A stretch of 64,000 nucleotides of DNA from Lepidodermella squamata. Lineage: Eukaryota; Gastrotricha. A program made the translations under genes and the position numbers. The stretch covers positions 186,001-250,000 of the forward strand of contig JBLDXI010000056.1 of assembly GCA_047495785.1 (NCBI GenBank), read 5' to 3'. Below are positions 37,637 to 64,000 of the stretch, in pieces. The notes beneath the pieces are model-generated. The model searched no databases and had not been told where the DNA came from. It saw only the letters and a list, made by a program, of their open reading frames with translations. The stretch's first letter is position 1. Every line of letters begins with the position of its first letter.

Positions 37637-39235
37637 CCTTCTCCAGGAAAAAACTGGCGGTTATTCGGTAGAACTAGGAAAATCACAAATTGAGAGGTAT
37701 TCTTCGGTGATATATTGCACTGATTCATGACAACTTACGCTTTCGCTTTCGTCACCCAGTTCAAGGTAAGCGTTTCGAAAACACGCTCATTTGTTTAGCT
37801 AGTTGCTGACTTGGAGACGCAATAAAATTGCATCTCATAAATAATATTAGCATATGATCCGACCTCGCGCTTAGTCTTTTGTTCAATCGAATTATCGGTA
37901 TATCAGGTATATTATTTACCTGCTTCAAGGTAACAGTTTTGCGGGATGGGAGCCCCATAGATCTGCTATTGGAATCAAGTACTCAATATTTGATTAGGCC
38001 ATGAAGCTGCGATCGTTAATACTTACTGACTTGAAAAGAATTGGGCTTAGTTGACTTGAACGTAACGTCTGAGATCTATTGTCGATAGCGCGATCACCTG
38101 GCCATAAATTATTCACGGGTTCTCAATATTTTTGCAGTTGCTTGGGTTCCAGGTTTGACTTGGCTTTTCGCTCGATCGTCCCGTGGAAGCTCCACCGGGG
38201 ATTCGGTCAAATAATACTTACTCGTCAACCAACCGGGCTATGCGCACAGAAATTCATCCATTCTCCGAGAATGTGATTTGTAAAATGGCTATAAATTTTG
38301 AAGTGAATTAGATTTTATCACGCGGCCTTCGTAGCAGAACGGAAAAAAATGTTGTCAGTGGTTCGAAAAATCGAGTTTCCCGCACTGGTACCAACAGTAA
38401 TAGTTAACCGCGTCGAATTTAGCCCAATTCGACATTATTTCGAATTTCAAACTCAATTTCAAATGAGAATCATTGTCAAACTGGACAATCTGATCAAAGT
38501 GGACTCAGTTATCAGCGATTTCCAGTTGATTTCAAAGTGCAAAATCCAATTAGAGGTACAGATTCACGGTTGGACTGGCTTGTTACATGTAATTTTTATG
38601 GCACACGTGGCCGGTCCTGCGCCAATGAAGGAAAAGTTCTGCGAATCAATGCACAGTGCAACATGTGTCATGTGTAACATGTGTAACGTGCAACATTCAT
38701 TTGAGGCTCGAGGCTGAGATTTGTCTAGGCATTACGCTAACTTCAGACGGAGAAAGTACAATTCGCACTCAACTGTTTTACTCGCTAAAAGTCGAAAATA
38801 CTGTACGGCCTGATCCCCGACATCGCAACGCCCCGACATAGCAACCCTGTTGCGATGTCGGTGACGAGCAACATTGACTCTCGAGGCAAGTTTCTTATGC
38901 GAAAATTGTCGTTCATCATTGATGCGAACGCAACTTCTTGGTTTCATCAATAATTCACCTCAGGATAAAATACCACTTTCTATCGGTAGACGTAACATTT
39001 TATGAATAAGTTAAGAAAATTATCCCTACTTGCCGTAATAGAAGACTTCTTACCGATTCGGTGCGCGCTTCCAATACATTATTTGACGCGTCTCGCTTTC
39101 AAACAATACGGGTATTGTTTATTTGCTCCACCTGCGAGCACTCTGAATAATAAATTTAGGCGAGAAAACCTGCTGATTCGTGACAAGTGACAAGTTACAA
39201 AAAATTTGCCCCGTTAAGAACGTCAAGTTAGTCTG

Positions 39236-54784
<15,549 letters not shown>

Positions 54785-54847
54785 TTGGTCAATTCTTCGA
54801 TTCGATTTTTTCTGGTCCTATCGATTGTTTTTGGCAGTTTTTCAATA

Positions 54848-55632
54848 TGGTGCTTTCACAAATGCGTCCGACGTGCGCCCGACGTTTTCGGCGCCCGAAG
54901 TTTCGTAATAGGCACCCGAAGTAGCGTAATAGTTGTCCGACGTTTAGATTTCCTTTCACAAACGCGCGCACTTCGGCTCGCGCGCCCGAAGTTTAAACAA
55001 TAGCGCGTCCGACGCGGCGCGCGCACGCACAACAAAGAACGTCGGATCGGAGACCCCCAAAACTACCGTCCGAAGTGCGTCCGAACCGAAGTTTGTAGCG
55101 CGCACTAGTATTACACGCGCACCAATAAACAATAGCGCGGGCGCGCGGCCATTTGACTGCTTGACTGGCTGTAAAACACTCAAGCCGTCTTGAATTACGA
55201 GTCAAGAAAATGAGTTCGAAATTAACCAATTAATCAATTTTTTTTTAAATTGCCGCGCACGCCGAAAATCTAAGGCCGGCGAAACCGGCAAGAAAAATTG
55301 ATGATATGCAAATCATGCGTCTTGATCACATAATTTTTCGATGAAATTTAGATTTTTATGATCCGCATCGCATTTCACATCTCAGTTGAATTCAGCATTT
55401 ACGCTGAAATAGAAATTTTTTGCCTGACCCCGGTACCTGGCCTGCCACGCGCGCTCAAGTGCGTGACACTCAGCAACTTCGGCGACTAAACAATAGAGAC
55501 TTCGGGCGCCCGACCGCGCGCGCGCGTCCGAAGTGCCACTGATAACGCTCTCCGACGTTTCGCTTCACTCTACCGAAGTTTGCGAGTTGCTAGCCGAAGT
55601 TTTTACCGTCGGACGCATTTGTGAAAGCACCA
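54848..55632. mobile_element. Non-autonomous DNA transposon (MITE) with 26-bp terminal inverted repeats
   Basis: Left end 54848-54873 (TGGTGCTTTCACAAATGCGT...) and right end 55607-55632 are perfect reverse complements over 26 bp. Flanking triplets are ATA on the left and TTA on the right, compatible with a decayed 3-bp TWA-type target duplication; this is not certain. The 785-bp body is GC-rich relative to its surroundings. It carries many copies of CCGAAGT/ACTTCGG and CGTCCGACG in both orientations, plus three copies of AAACAATAG. There is no transposase ORF. It lies 63 bp past the proposed stop codon of the mosaic gene. Confidence 0.82.
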
Positions 55633-57679
55633 TTAGGATGACGTCAAGATGACGCATGGGCATTCGTGGAGAACGCGCGCATTCTTAGTCGCGACATGCA
55701 TCGATTCGCCGGGCGTGATGTAAATGTTGTTCTTGCCAAGCTAACCGAGTGTCGGAGGAGGACCGGTAGCAAGCTCCCTATCCTAATCGCAAAACTCACC
55801 TTTAATCCGATAATTCAATTTCCCCAAAATAGTTATGAATTTTTGTCGCTAAACGTAGTTCTATCCAGTGCCAGGTAGTCGGCCTCGTCTGAATTGGTAA
55901 TCCCTATTTTGTTCAAATGTTTTTTGATACAATCACAACAATCCACCTTAATTTGAGTCGCCGTCGAGGTCTGCTCCATTACCGCATCTGGCTTGCCAGC
56001 CTTACGGGGTCCATGCGGGCACGTGCCCATGTCAGCGAAATTGACGCCGAGCAATTTTGAATGTAAATTGTTCTGAGCCACAACTATTTCTAATGATTCT
56101 ATCCTGTGCAAGTGTTATTACGCAAATAACGCAAATATAACCTACATCACATACATACTAGTCGCCTTGCATCCTCAGAAGCCAACATCCAACTTTCGCC
56201 GCCATGCCATGCATCGGATAAGGACAATAAAAAAGATTTTTCGTTTTTCGTTTCGCATGATAGTCGCATCCACAACGCCCTTCAAACATTTCATGTTTTC
56301 CTTAGTATAGAAGCCGTATAGAAGGGGCACTTATTAGAGCCGGATAAGAATTTCACTGGTGGAAAACGTCTACTACCATAAGCGTAAAACCGAATTTGCC
56401 CCAATTTTCTTACGTACCGAAAACGACAATAAACTGTTCATGGTGCCACATCTCATATGTGGAAGCATATATTGTTTGATCCCGGAATGGTTAACGATTT
56501 TTCTTCGCGGCTTACGTTTTCTTTGTGTGCCTGAACTCGTCCGTTTACAGCTTTTCCAAGGAAATTATCTATTCACCATTAGGGTATATTCTACCGATTC
56601 ACCACGAAATACGCATGTTGCAGGAATCGATCCAGGCAGACGAAGTAAATAAGCCAAGACATAATTTATTCTCTATTAATTATGTAACATTTCTGCCGCG
56701 AGGTGAAAAGCTTCGTCCTTAAGTCTTTCCTATATGCTAAGATCTTGAAGCCGGAATGAGCGCACAAGTGTGAGGACATTGAGACCGGCACCGGGAGAAG
56801 AAATGCCTGGCGAGATTTGTGAACAATTCTCATCTCGAAAATGCTATTTTCTCATCTTCATGGATCTAAGACTCTTGATTCCTGAAAAAGCATTGTACGG
56901 TTATCAGAAATTTTTTGCTTCGCCTAATTAGCAAAGATCACTCAACAAATTCAAAAAGCTATTTCACATCGCGGTTGGTGGATGTCAAGATGTATTTTAG
57001 GAGAAATTGCAGAGTTGAATCGGAGGTTAATTACGAACGCTGGCTGTATCATCAAATATCGATTAGCACGTCCACTCGACCTATATTTTTGGTGCAATGT
57101 TATTTCCGCTCACAACAGGTGTAAAGTCGAATGCTAGACGCTTTACAAAGTCTGACTCAGAGCTTGGCAAAAACAAAAGCTGTCATAGAGCTTGCAATTT
57201 TATTTTAAGGTAATATTTACTGGAGGCGCAACAATGCATTGTTTCAAACAAAGGGAACAAAATTTTCCTCATGAAGTAACGATATGCCGCGTCGCAGGTG
57301 ACTTGTGAGCTGAATTATTCATGCATTAACAGCAACTTTGCCCTACATTTCTTTTTGGCAATCTGATGTAAGTTTTCAGCGGTTGATAATATCTATAACA
57401 CAATATTCACGATGCGTGATTCAAAACTGGCGGGAGATTGGGGATATATATTCGCAGAAATAGGGTCAGGTTTTGGCGATATGTCAGTTCAATTTCTAAG
57501 ACTACAAGCTTGTAAACCCTGGATTGCGCTGAAGAAAGGTTAGACAATTGACGCATTATCAAAGGGATTACTTATATAGTCAATCGATACCCCCTAACCA
57601 CTCGGTCCGTTGTTAGGCGTTATAGTATCTGCCCCTCTTTTTGAGAAAGTGTGCGTGTTTTACCATCGCTATGGACGGG
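55633..57679. other. Spacer containing the upstream copy of a tandem duplication
   Basis: No intact gene. From about 56560 onward, blocks such as ATTCACCATTAGGGTAT, CTATTAATTATGTA..TTTCTGCCGCGAGG and GCTGAATTATTCATG recur in the same order about 3.1-3.4 kb downstream (from about 59930). This marks an old tandem duplication that includes the promoter and first exons below. Confidence 0.6.
55833..56111 (-). mobile_element. Possible LINE ORF1-like fragment
   Basis: A 92-codon minus-strand ORF contains HRIESLEIVVAQNNLHSKLL followed by IKKHLNKIGITNSDEADYLA. The pattern of a coiled-coil LE..NNL..GV followed by a basic helix and a DxAD-type segment resembles the RRM-containing ORF1 of L1-like elements. 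It is short and truncated, and chance or a different origin cannot be excluded. Confidence 0.3.
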
Positions 57680-57687
57680 TATAAATA
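57680..57687 (+). promoter_or_regulatory. TATA box of paralogous first exon B
   Basis: TATAAATA within CGGGTATAAATATGA, 117 bp upstream of the ATG at 57804. The same context (CGGGTATAAA, then TTTCTGAAGAATTGAC) occurs at the matching position before first exon C, 3114 bp away. Confidence 0.6.
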
Positions 57688-57803
57688 TGACTTTCTGAAG
57701 AATTGACACGATGAATAATGTATGTTGACAGGAACAGGAGTATAAATGAAAAAATAAGTGCTCCCTGCCAAGTTTTCGTCGCGTGAAGTTTAATAGTTAA
57801 ACA

Positions 57804-58051
57804 ATGCAGCTGCTGGGGCTTTTCCTAAATGTAGGGATCCTGAGTGGCCTTTTCCTTGGCGGTGAGATTATTTGCAAATTTTTCCCTGCGTGATTTACAC
57901 TCTGCATCAATAGCTGTGGCTCCGGTGCCTCCTACACCACCTAACTGTGGCGGTGAAGGCCAACGCGCTGGCTGCTCAGACCACGGTACTTGCAGTCTTC
58001 CGAATACGTGCAATTGTGACAATGGATGGGGTGGAAAAAATTGTGAAAATC
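57804..58051 (+). CDS. Paralogous first exons B: signal peptide plus one EGF-like repeat
   Basis: Exon 57804-57861 (58 nt, phase 1) encodes a hydrophobic leader (MQLLGLFLNVGILSGLFLG). It has exactly the length and phase of exon 1 of the mosaic gene at 39236. Exon 57914-58051 encodes one EGF-like repeat (CSDHGTCSLPNTCNCDNGWG) ending at GTGAGT in phase 1. No further exon is recognisable until 60935. It may be a 5' relic left by tandem duplication, or an alternative first exon splicing to the EGF array from 63071 on. The open frame and intact splice sites speak against long neglect. Confidence 0.7.
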
Positions 58052-60793
58052 GTGAGTTTTAATAGATGCTAAGCCATACTAAGTTAAGCCCATAAGATAG
58101 TGACGAGGTGATTCTATCTAATACCGCCTCGAATCCTCAAATGAAGAAATAAGCGCTATCTTCCGCATAATGAAAGTGGCAGTAATAGCGTATGAGTGGT
58201 ATTATCACTGCCACCGTATCTGTATGATGACTGATGGGTATGGGGTATAGGGTGCCTGGATGCTCCAATCAGTCGAGACGAGCCAACCTTATGACTAATG
58301 ATAAAACTCGGCCATACACTTGAATCACGCGTTTTTCACGACGAAGAACCCAGCACTTGATTAATTCGATCGTGGCTTTGAACGGTGAGCATAGACAATA
58401 ATATAAACAGTCGAGCTACGCCTAAATTTTACTTAACCTATAGAGAAAAATGAGACCTATAGATTTCATTTTTTTCTCTATGATTTCACCATGCAAATAG
58501 CGATTTGGAAGAGAAATAAATTGCGCGCGCATCAGCGAATCAGCGCTCGCTTGCAAATGACTCATTTTCATTCCGTGGTGCCGAGGTCCGAGTGATTTTC
58601 TACACTCTAGTACACACAAAGGGAACAGTGGTTTTGTAATACTGCTCTGGAGAGAGTGGGCATTCAAATGCCCATGGCAAAGCTTGGTCAGCTCGATCAA
58701 CATCAGGGCCCAATTTCGACCCATGAGCAGCATTCGCCCGGGATTTTAAGAAAATGCAACCTTGGGTTTGCTGCGAATCTCATTTTTCTGCGTTGGTAGG
58801 AATTTCACGCGATTTTATTTTCGGCTTTTCCACACATTTCCGCCTTTGCTAGTTTGTTAGCTCCCTGACGTCACGTGTTGATCGGTGCCTACATGCGGGT
58901 ACCCGAAATAGAGCCATTGTTGTAAATGCCGCAAATGCGCCGATGATCGGCGAGGATGGTTCTCACGACAGGGTCAATAGGTGGTTAACGAAATCCCGGA
59001 AAAAATCTCAAAGTTAGCTAGCCCATAGCAAACACCGGTACCACGCGTTGTTACATATTTTGGTAGGGGAACACTCATGGACATACTTTTGGCCACGCCG
59101 ACGACGATTTGTATATCTTTTTCTTCCTAGTCTTCCCCATTGTGCTTCATGGGTCATGCAATACATAGAATAGTCATAGAATACAACGCGTGATAACTTT
59201 AGGAACGGTTACTCGCGGAACGAAATGATAATCGGAATATAGGACCAGCATCGTTTAACTTGAAAATTCGGGAGTTGGGGAAAATTCGCTTAAGAAATTG
59301 CGAAAGCGTCGAAAATTCGACAATCTGCGCAATTCGGAAGTCATGAACGATAACCATGAAACGCCCGTACTTTTTCTCCTATTAATCCTTTCTGTATATT
59401 TTCCGTACATCTATTATCATCTATATCTAAAAGTACGAAACGATTGCAATATGCCGTTCTGATCAATTGAACATAAATTCTCAGTATCATAATGGACTAC
59501 TCCAAAACAGCCGAAGAAAAACGAAAGAGACCCAAACAACCAAAAAAATTCTATTATATTCTAGTTGCGCAGCAACCGTAAAGTTTGGCTGTTTCAGTGT
59601 CTTTTGTTTCGGAGAAGCCCTGTCGTAACTATCGCACGTGAAAGCATTTTATATTTGGCGTCTGACTGTGCCGTCATTCTCAACGATTATGCACCTGGAT
59701 GACTTCTAGCAGGCTGTCTGAGGCTGTCTGAGTATATAATGGGAGTCCACCGCTACGCTGGGCGCATTTAGTTATTTATGATCAACGGAATGGTTAAAAA
59801 TTAACGTTTTGCCTTTAGCATACATTATGCCCAATTCGTCCGTTCAGCATTGTTCGCTGTCGCTAGGTGGTCCATGCTCCATGCTCCAGTTTAGCGACAT
59901 CACACAATGATCTGCTATACCACGCTCAAATTATCCATTCACCAGTAGGGTATTCTAGCGATAACGCATGGTGCAGGAAAATCGACCCTGGCGGCTTAAA
60001 CCCAGACACGGTAAACACGCCGGTGCAACATTTCTTTCCTATTAATTATGTATGTTTTCTGCCGCGAGGCATGAAGCTTAGTCATTGGTTAGTTATTGTT
60101 CCTTGAAATCCTAAGTTCTTGACGCCAAAATGATTCCCAGGCAATAGAAGTCTTTAAGCTAAATTGTACTCGCAAACGTTGTTTCGAAATCGATGTCCAG
60201 GCACGTTAAAAATACTCGGTGTAGGGTAAATACGCAAATTTGGACAATAGAAGTCCTAGAGTTCGTTTGCGGCATAACGTTCTACTAGACGGCTATATTT
60301 CCCAGAGCGCAAAAAAATGAAAATAAATGACAAGAAAGTGATGCAAGGCCGTGTTGTTGGCAAGCTGAATGATTCATGTATCAACGTTACGTTTGTACTG
60401 TATTTCTGTGACGTCTTGATGTGTTCTTTCACGGGTTGATATTTCAGCTAAGGCGACGCAGCATCAAATCTAGCGAATGTTAGGCCTCGTTAACAAACAA
60501 ATAGGGTCTACAACATCCATTATAATTCCCAACTAGAACGCCCGAGATTAGAGGAAATTTGATAACAGCCGGGGTTTGCTTTCATGATATAAAAGATACT
60601 CGGATGAAAATAAAAGATTATTGTTCCTGATTCCTGAGATGTGAGATGGTTTGAACTTTTGAAACTGTTTGAGAAGGTTGAAAGTGCAATGAATTATCGA
60701 TGGGATATTCAGTCGATACCTTCTTACTGCTCGGTCCGTTTTTTAGTCCTTTTTAGAACATGGCATGCTTATTTTTCCATTGCTAAGACCGGG
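58052..60793. other. Spacer containing the downstream copy of the tandem duplication
   Basis: No coding region recognised. From about 59930 to 60793 it aligns by eye, block by block, with 56560-57679. The remainder (58052-59900) has no counterpart that I could see. Confidence 0.5.
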
Positions 60794-60800
60794 TATAAAA
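60794..60800 (+). promoter_or_regulatory. TATA box of paralogous first exon C
   Basis: TATAAAA in CGGGTATAAAAATGGAATTTCTGAAG, 135 bp upstream of the ATG at 60935. It is the counterpart of the TATA box at 57680. Confidence 0.6.
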
Positions 60801-60934
60801 ATGGAATTTCTGAAGAATTGACGTAGACGCGATTAATTATGCATTTCGCCGAAAATAGCTTCATGTACGAACCGAACGGAAGTTAGGTGCTCCTAGAAAA
60901 GTTTTCTTTCAATAAAAAATAGCACTATCGAAAG

Positions 60935-63900
60935 ATGCACCGGACGGTGCTTATCCTACTGATATGTTGCTTGAGCGAGTTTTTCTCGATGGGTGAGATT
61001 ATCTTTGATTTACGCATGTTTGGAACATTGAAGGTCTTCTGTCATAACAGCTCTAGCTGGCTGTGGAGGCCCAGGCACTCGCGATGGCTGCTCGTACCAC
61101 GGAAGTTGCAATCCTCCATCTTGTAGTTGTGATAATGGATGGGGTGGGCCAACTTGCGCAACTCGTAAGTAATGACAAGTCGCTCCAAGTTGACCCGTGG
61201 TTCTATCCAATTGGTGATTGATCGTTTCATCCATCGCCGAATACATAGGCTTCCTCATCAACATTTTATTTGTGATTTAGGGCAGGCCACTTACACTAAC
61301 CCGATCAGTTGTCATATTGCGTACTCTTTTTGTTATTTATGAAGTATTAAGGTTTCTTTGCAGGACTTGCAGGAGGCAGGCGTCTGGTACGATCATATCT
61401 TGGGGTTTAGCTGCTCCGAAGGGTCCCCCAAAAACCAGAAGGCTTCAAAGCAGGGTAAGCGCACTACGCACTAAACAGTCCTCCCAGTGTGCGCTCAGGT
61501 TTAGCCTCTGATTTTCAATCAATGGACTAACATGATGGTCAGCTATTCTAGCTTTTCACACCAAAAATTGAGGAACGTAAGTCATGTAGCTCAGACCTCA
61601 ATTTGGTCAAAGAAGTTGTATTTCGAAAATTTTCCAAAATTCATAAGCCTGGCTCTTAAAGGTTTGATGAGGCTATATTCAGAAAATTACGCGGATTTAT
61701 ATCGTAATTAATTCGATTTATTGTTGCGTGGCGTTTGCACCGCTTTTTTGGGTTTATCCTGATTTGAAGCCTTCTGCTTTGTGGAGGACCCGGTCGAAAA
61801 ATCGTAAAACTTGTCAGGTCCTCCTGCGTGAGTTGGAGTTGAGACTAATCCTCGTTTCACGAATAAAACCGTGAAACCTGCTGCTACTAGAGTTTCTAAG
61901 CGGATAGTTCCCGAGGAAATGATCAGACGTAGGCATGCTCCCTCACAGTTATCCCGCGGTGAATATGAGAAAATCCGAAATTCAGAATGGTTCGCGATGT
62001 AAGAGGCAGGATATGATTTTTGAAAGTTGTTATCATTCGCCATCTTGAAAATTAGTTTGTGACCTGGTACTTAGCGCCCGCTCATAGCACAATGATCAGC
62101 TATGGCTCATAATATTTAGTCGAGAGTCCCAGCAAATTCCAAAGAATGTCGGCTCGAGGGAAAATTCCGCGAACTGACGAAATGGCAAGCAAAAAATTGC
62201 AAGCAGCCAAAATGTATGGGGCAGAATGTTACTAGCGATATCACTGGGTGATCAACTGATTTTACTCCGAGAGCAAAAATTCATTGAATTCACTAAAATG
62301 GAGGGCGCTATTCTGGAAGCTGGTAAAAGTTACCAGTCACAAATTTAACAGTTACCATTTTCAGGGACAAGCCTGGGCTAATTTGGAAAGGGGTTTCATT
62401 GTCTTAAAAATGGTATTTTATAGCTCTAAATAAATACAGCGCCTCCCTGCAACTATACACCATTTTACTGCAAGGAAAGAAAAATGTTCTTAAGCATAGT
62501 GCATTGAAAGAACCAGAGAACAAGTAAGAGTAACTTGAAATATCACCCCCGATCACTTAGATTTGCCACTTGTATCGCAACTACTAGCACAGCAATACCT
62601 TTTTCTATTAGGCGTGCCAGAGTTACGCACGCGGCCGGTCCTGCGCGCGCAAAAAATATTCTTTCTAGCTAGCGAATAATAAAAAATTACGTATAAAGCA
62701 CTTATTTCGAGAGTTTTTTCGAGGAATTTTGATTTTCTGCGAAGTTCGAGTTAGAACTTGGTCAACATAGGTATGTCGTTTCATAACAAAACTCGTTCTA
62801 TAACGTCTTGAAATGAATTTTTTGCGCGTCAGGGATTAGTCGGCTAAAACATTCATAAAACTGCGAGGTTATGCCAATGATGTAAAAATGTAGCGACTTA
62901 GAGATCAAAATTTTAGTTATTTGCACTGTAAATATCGCCGAAAGTAGCCTGAAAATTATAGAAAACCAGATTTACCTTGCTATATGAAAAGCCTATCGAA
63001 GTGATGAAATGGCTAGTCAGATGTAGCTAGCTTGAGGATTTAGAAATTTTAATAAGGATTCTTGTTGTAGCCACATGCGGTCCACTTGGTTCACGCACTG
63101 GCTGTTCCAACCACGGTGCTTGTTCTGTTACTGGCTGTACTTGCGATGCTGGATGGACTGGTTTCGACTGCTCTACAAGTGGGAACAGCACCCGTAGCTT
63201 CAAAATTTTTAAAAATTCGTAAAATTCCTGTTTCAGGTCAGTGCCCAAGTAACTTTTGCCAAAACGGCGGCACGTGTAATGGCGTTAACACTTGCCAATG
63301 CCCCTGGGGCTGGCTAGGTGCTGACTGCTCAACAGGTAAGAACCTGTCTCATCTCAGCATATACCGCAGTTGACTTGTTATTTTAATAGCATTCTGCAGC
63401 AATGATTGCTCTTTTCGTGGTACCTGTACGGCTCCTAACACTTGCACGTGCTACCCTGGATGGTCGGGCGCTGGCTATGGCTGCACATCACGTAATATAT
63501 CTTAGTATTTTCTCTGAATCCAATTTGGAAAACTTCAATTTCAAAATGCTAAAAGCAACCTGTACGGGCAATTGCAACGGACACGGTAACTGTGTATCGG
63601 CAGAGACATGCAGTTGCTGGAGTGGTTGGACTGGGCCGTTCTGTGAATACCGTAAGCTATCGCAAATCCCCACTATCATGACGCTGATATTGAGCTTTAA
63701 AAACAGCTATTTGCCAGTATGGCTGCTTAAATGGCGGTACGTGCTCGTCGCCTAACACGTGCTCATGCCCGAGTGGATATGTGCCAACTTATTCGGGAGC
63801 GAGTCCTGGATGCGAATTCGGTACCTAAATCCATCCATACTAAGAACCCAACTATAAATTCGATTTGGTAGGTTCATGCTGGTGTGCGAACGGCGGGACT

Positions 63901-63964
63901 TGCACAGCTCCGAACAATTGCACGTGTGCGCCTGGTTATGATGCTGGCGACAACTGCAACACAC
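60935..63964 (+). CDS. Second mosaic gene (paralogue of the 39236 gene), 5' part, running past the right edge
   Basis: Exon 60935-60992 (58 nt) encodes a signal peptide (MHRTVLILLICCLSEFFSMG). Exon 61051-61164 is an EGF-like repeat (CDNGWGGPTC). After a 1.9-kb intron come EGF exons 63071-63178, 63237-63335, 63390-63491, 63556-63651, 63707-63820 and 63872-63964. Their lengths (108, 99, 102, 96, 114 and 93 nt) mirror those of exons 2-7 of the first gene (117, 99, 102, 96, 114 and 96). Repeat identity matches in order, for example CTGNCNGHGNCVSAETCSC against CTGDCNNHGRCISAETCRC. All junctions are phase 1. The exons at 61051 and 63071 both resemble the first EGF type, so this copy has an extra repeat, or 60935 is one of two alternative promoters. 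The rest of the gene, and whether it has lectin or fibrinogen domains, lies outside the window. Confidence 0.8.
61363..61472 (+). pseudogene. Fragment related to the antisense 111-codon ORF
   Basis: A plus-strand frame reads WYDHILGFSCSEGSPKNQKASKQGKRTTH then stops (written here in two parts: WYDHILGFSCSEG, then SPKNQKASKQGKRTTH). It resembles the C-terminal end of the minus-strand ORF at 61708-62043 (FYDFSTGSSTKQKASNQDKPKK). A TLFV-containing segment just upstream, in another frame, may be the next piece. It looks like a broken, inverted copy. Confidence 0.35.
61708..62043 (-). CDS. Hypothetical 111-aa protein, antisense in the intron of the second mosaic gene
   Basis: An intronless ORF with a real ATG at 62043. 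It contains a hydrophobic stretch (LETLVAAGFTVLFVKRG) that could be a membrane span, and a Lys-rich, hydrophilic C-terminal tail. AATAAA overlaps the last codons (within AACAATAAATCG). Codon composition is even and coding-like. A related degenerate segment on the opposite strand at about 61363-61472 suggests that the sequence belongs to a family. I do not recognise it. It could be a small gene, a retrocopy or a mobile-element product. Confidence 0.4.
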   Translation of the reverse strand: MANDNNFQKSYPASYIANHSEFRIFSYSPRDNCEGACLRLIISSGTIRLETLVAAGFTVLFVKRGLVSTPTHAGGPDKFYDFSTGSSTKQKASNQDKPKKAVQTPRNNKSN

Positions 63965-64000
63965 GTAAGACGAAGGCAAAATGAAATTATGACATTGATA

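Larger units (their letters stand above)
35531..39235. other. Intergenic region between GIGYF and the mosaic gene
   Basis: No gene recognised. It contains triplet microsatellites (for example AAT near 35879-35905), a pair of inverted repeats with a palindrome beside the right copy, and a short tandem CATGTGTAA-type repeat near 38665-38695. The last few hundred bases should include the promoter of the mosaic gene. No TATA box like that at the two downstream paralogous first exons is obvious. Confidence 0.45.

Noticed and set aside
38349-38717. 122-codon plus-strand ORF in the spacer before the mosaic gene
   Set aside because: AT-rich composition, no motif, repeat-containing 3' end and no splice or promoter context.
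58437-58495. Possible hairpin around GAGAAAAATGA / TTTCATTTTTTTCTC
   Set aside because: The arms differ in length and the match is mostly homopolymer T/A; not convincing.

Overview
This is nuclear DNA from an invertebrate animal. Its genes are split by spliceosomal introns, most of them about 50 nt with GT..AG ends, and coding DNA is GC-richer than the AT-rich spacers. The families present (FARP/Cdep, SEC62, an SR splicing factor, GIGYF, and mosaic EGF/C-type lectin/fibrinogen proteins) are metazoan. The short introns fit a compact genome such as a nematode, tardigrade, rotifer or flatworm. I cannot narrow the phylum from the sequence alone.

Layout. (1) 1-13250, minus strand: a FARP/Cdep-type FERM-RhoGEF locus. 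A FERM/FA half (4850-13250, 7 exons, 1392 aa) ends in its own stop codon. A DH-PH half (1-2860) has its own ATG and runs off the left edge. (2) 13.3-23.8 kb: a long stretch with no convincing gene, holding microsatellites, one candidate exon and a decayed retroelement. (3) 23852-27360, minus: SEC62 and an SR-type RNA-binding protein, 119 bp apart in the same orientation. (4) 28106-29340: the 3' end of a non-LTR retrotransposon followed by a perfect hairpin. (5) 29723-35414, plus: a complete GIGYF homologue, with an antisense frameshifted pseudogene in its last intron. (6) 35.4-39.2 kb: spacer with an inverted repeat pair and a 42-nt palindrome. (7) 39236-54784, plus: a secreted mosaic protein of about 3836 aa in about 50 exons. 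It carries 16 EGF-like repeats, 8 C-type-lectin-like domains, 3 discoidin domains, 4 fibrinogen-related domains, a PAN/apple domain and 4 sushi domains. Its reading frame closes at every splice junction I checked. (8) 54848-55632: a non-autonomous DNA transposon with 26-bp terminal inverted repeats. (9) 57.8-64 kb, plus: two further signal-peptide first exons and a second EGF array whose exon lengths match the first gene almost exactly. This is a tandem paralogue, or a paralogue with alternative promoters, continuing past the right edge.

The housekeeping genes in the left two thirds (cytoskeletal/Rho signalling, ER translocation, splicing, translational repression) look functionally unrelated to one another. 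The right third is a cluster of secreted recognition or adhesion-type mosaic genes, and is the most unusual content of the window. Exon coordinates were derived by hand from splice signals and phase continuity. They should be good to a base or two where stated, but no transcript evidence was available.
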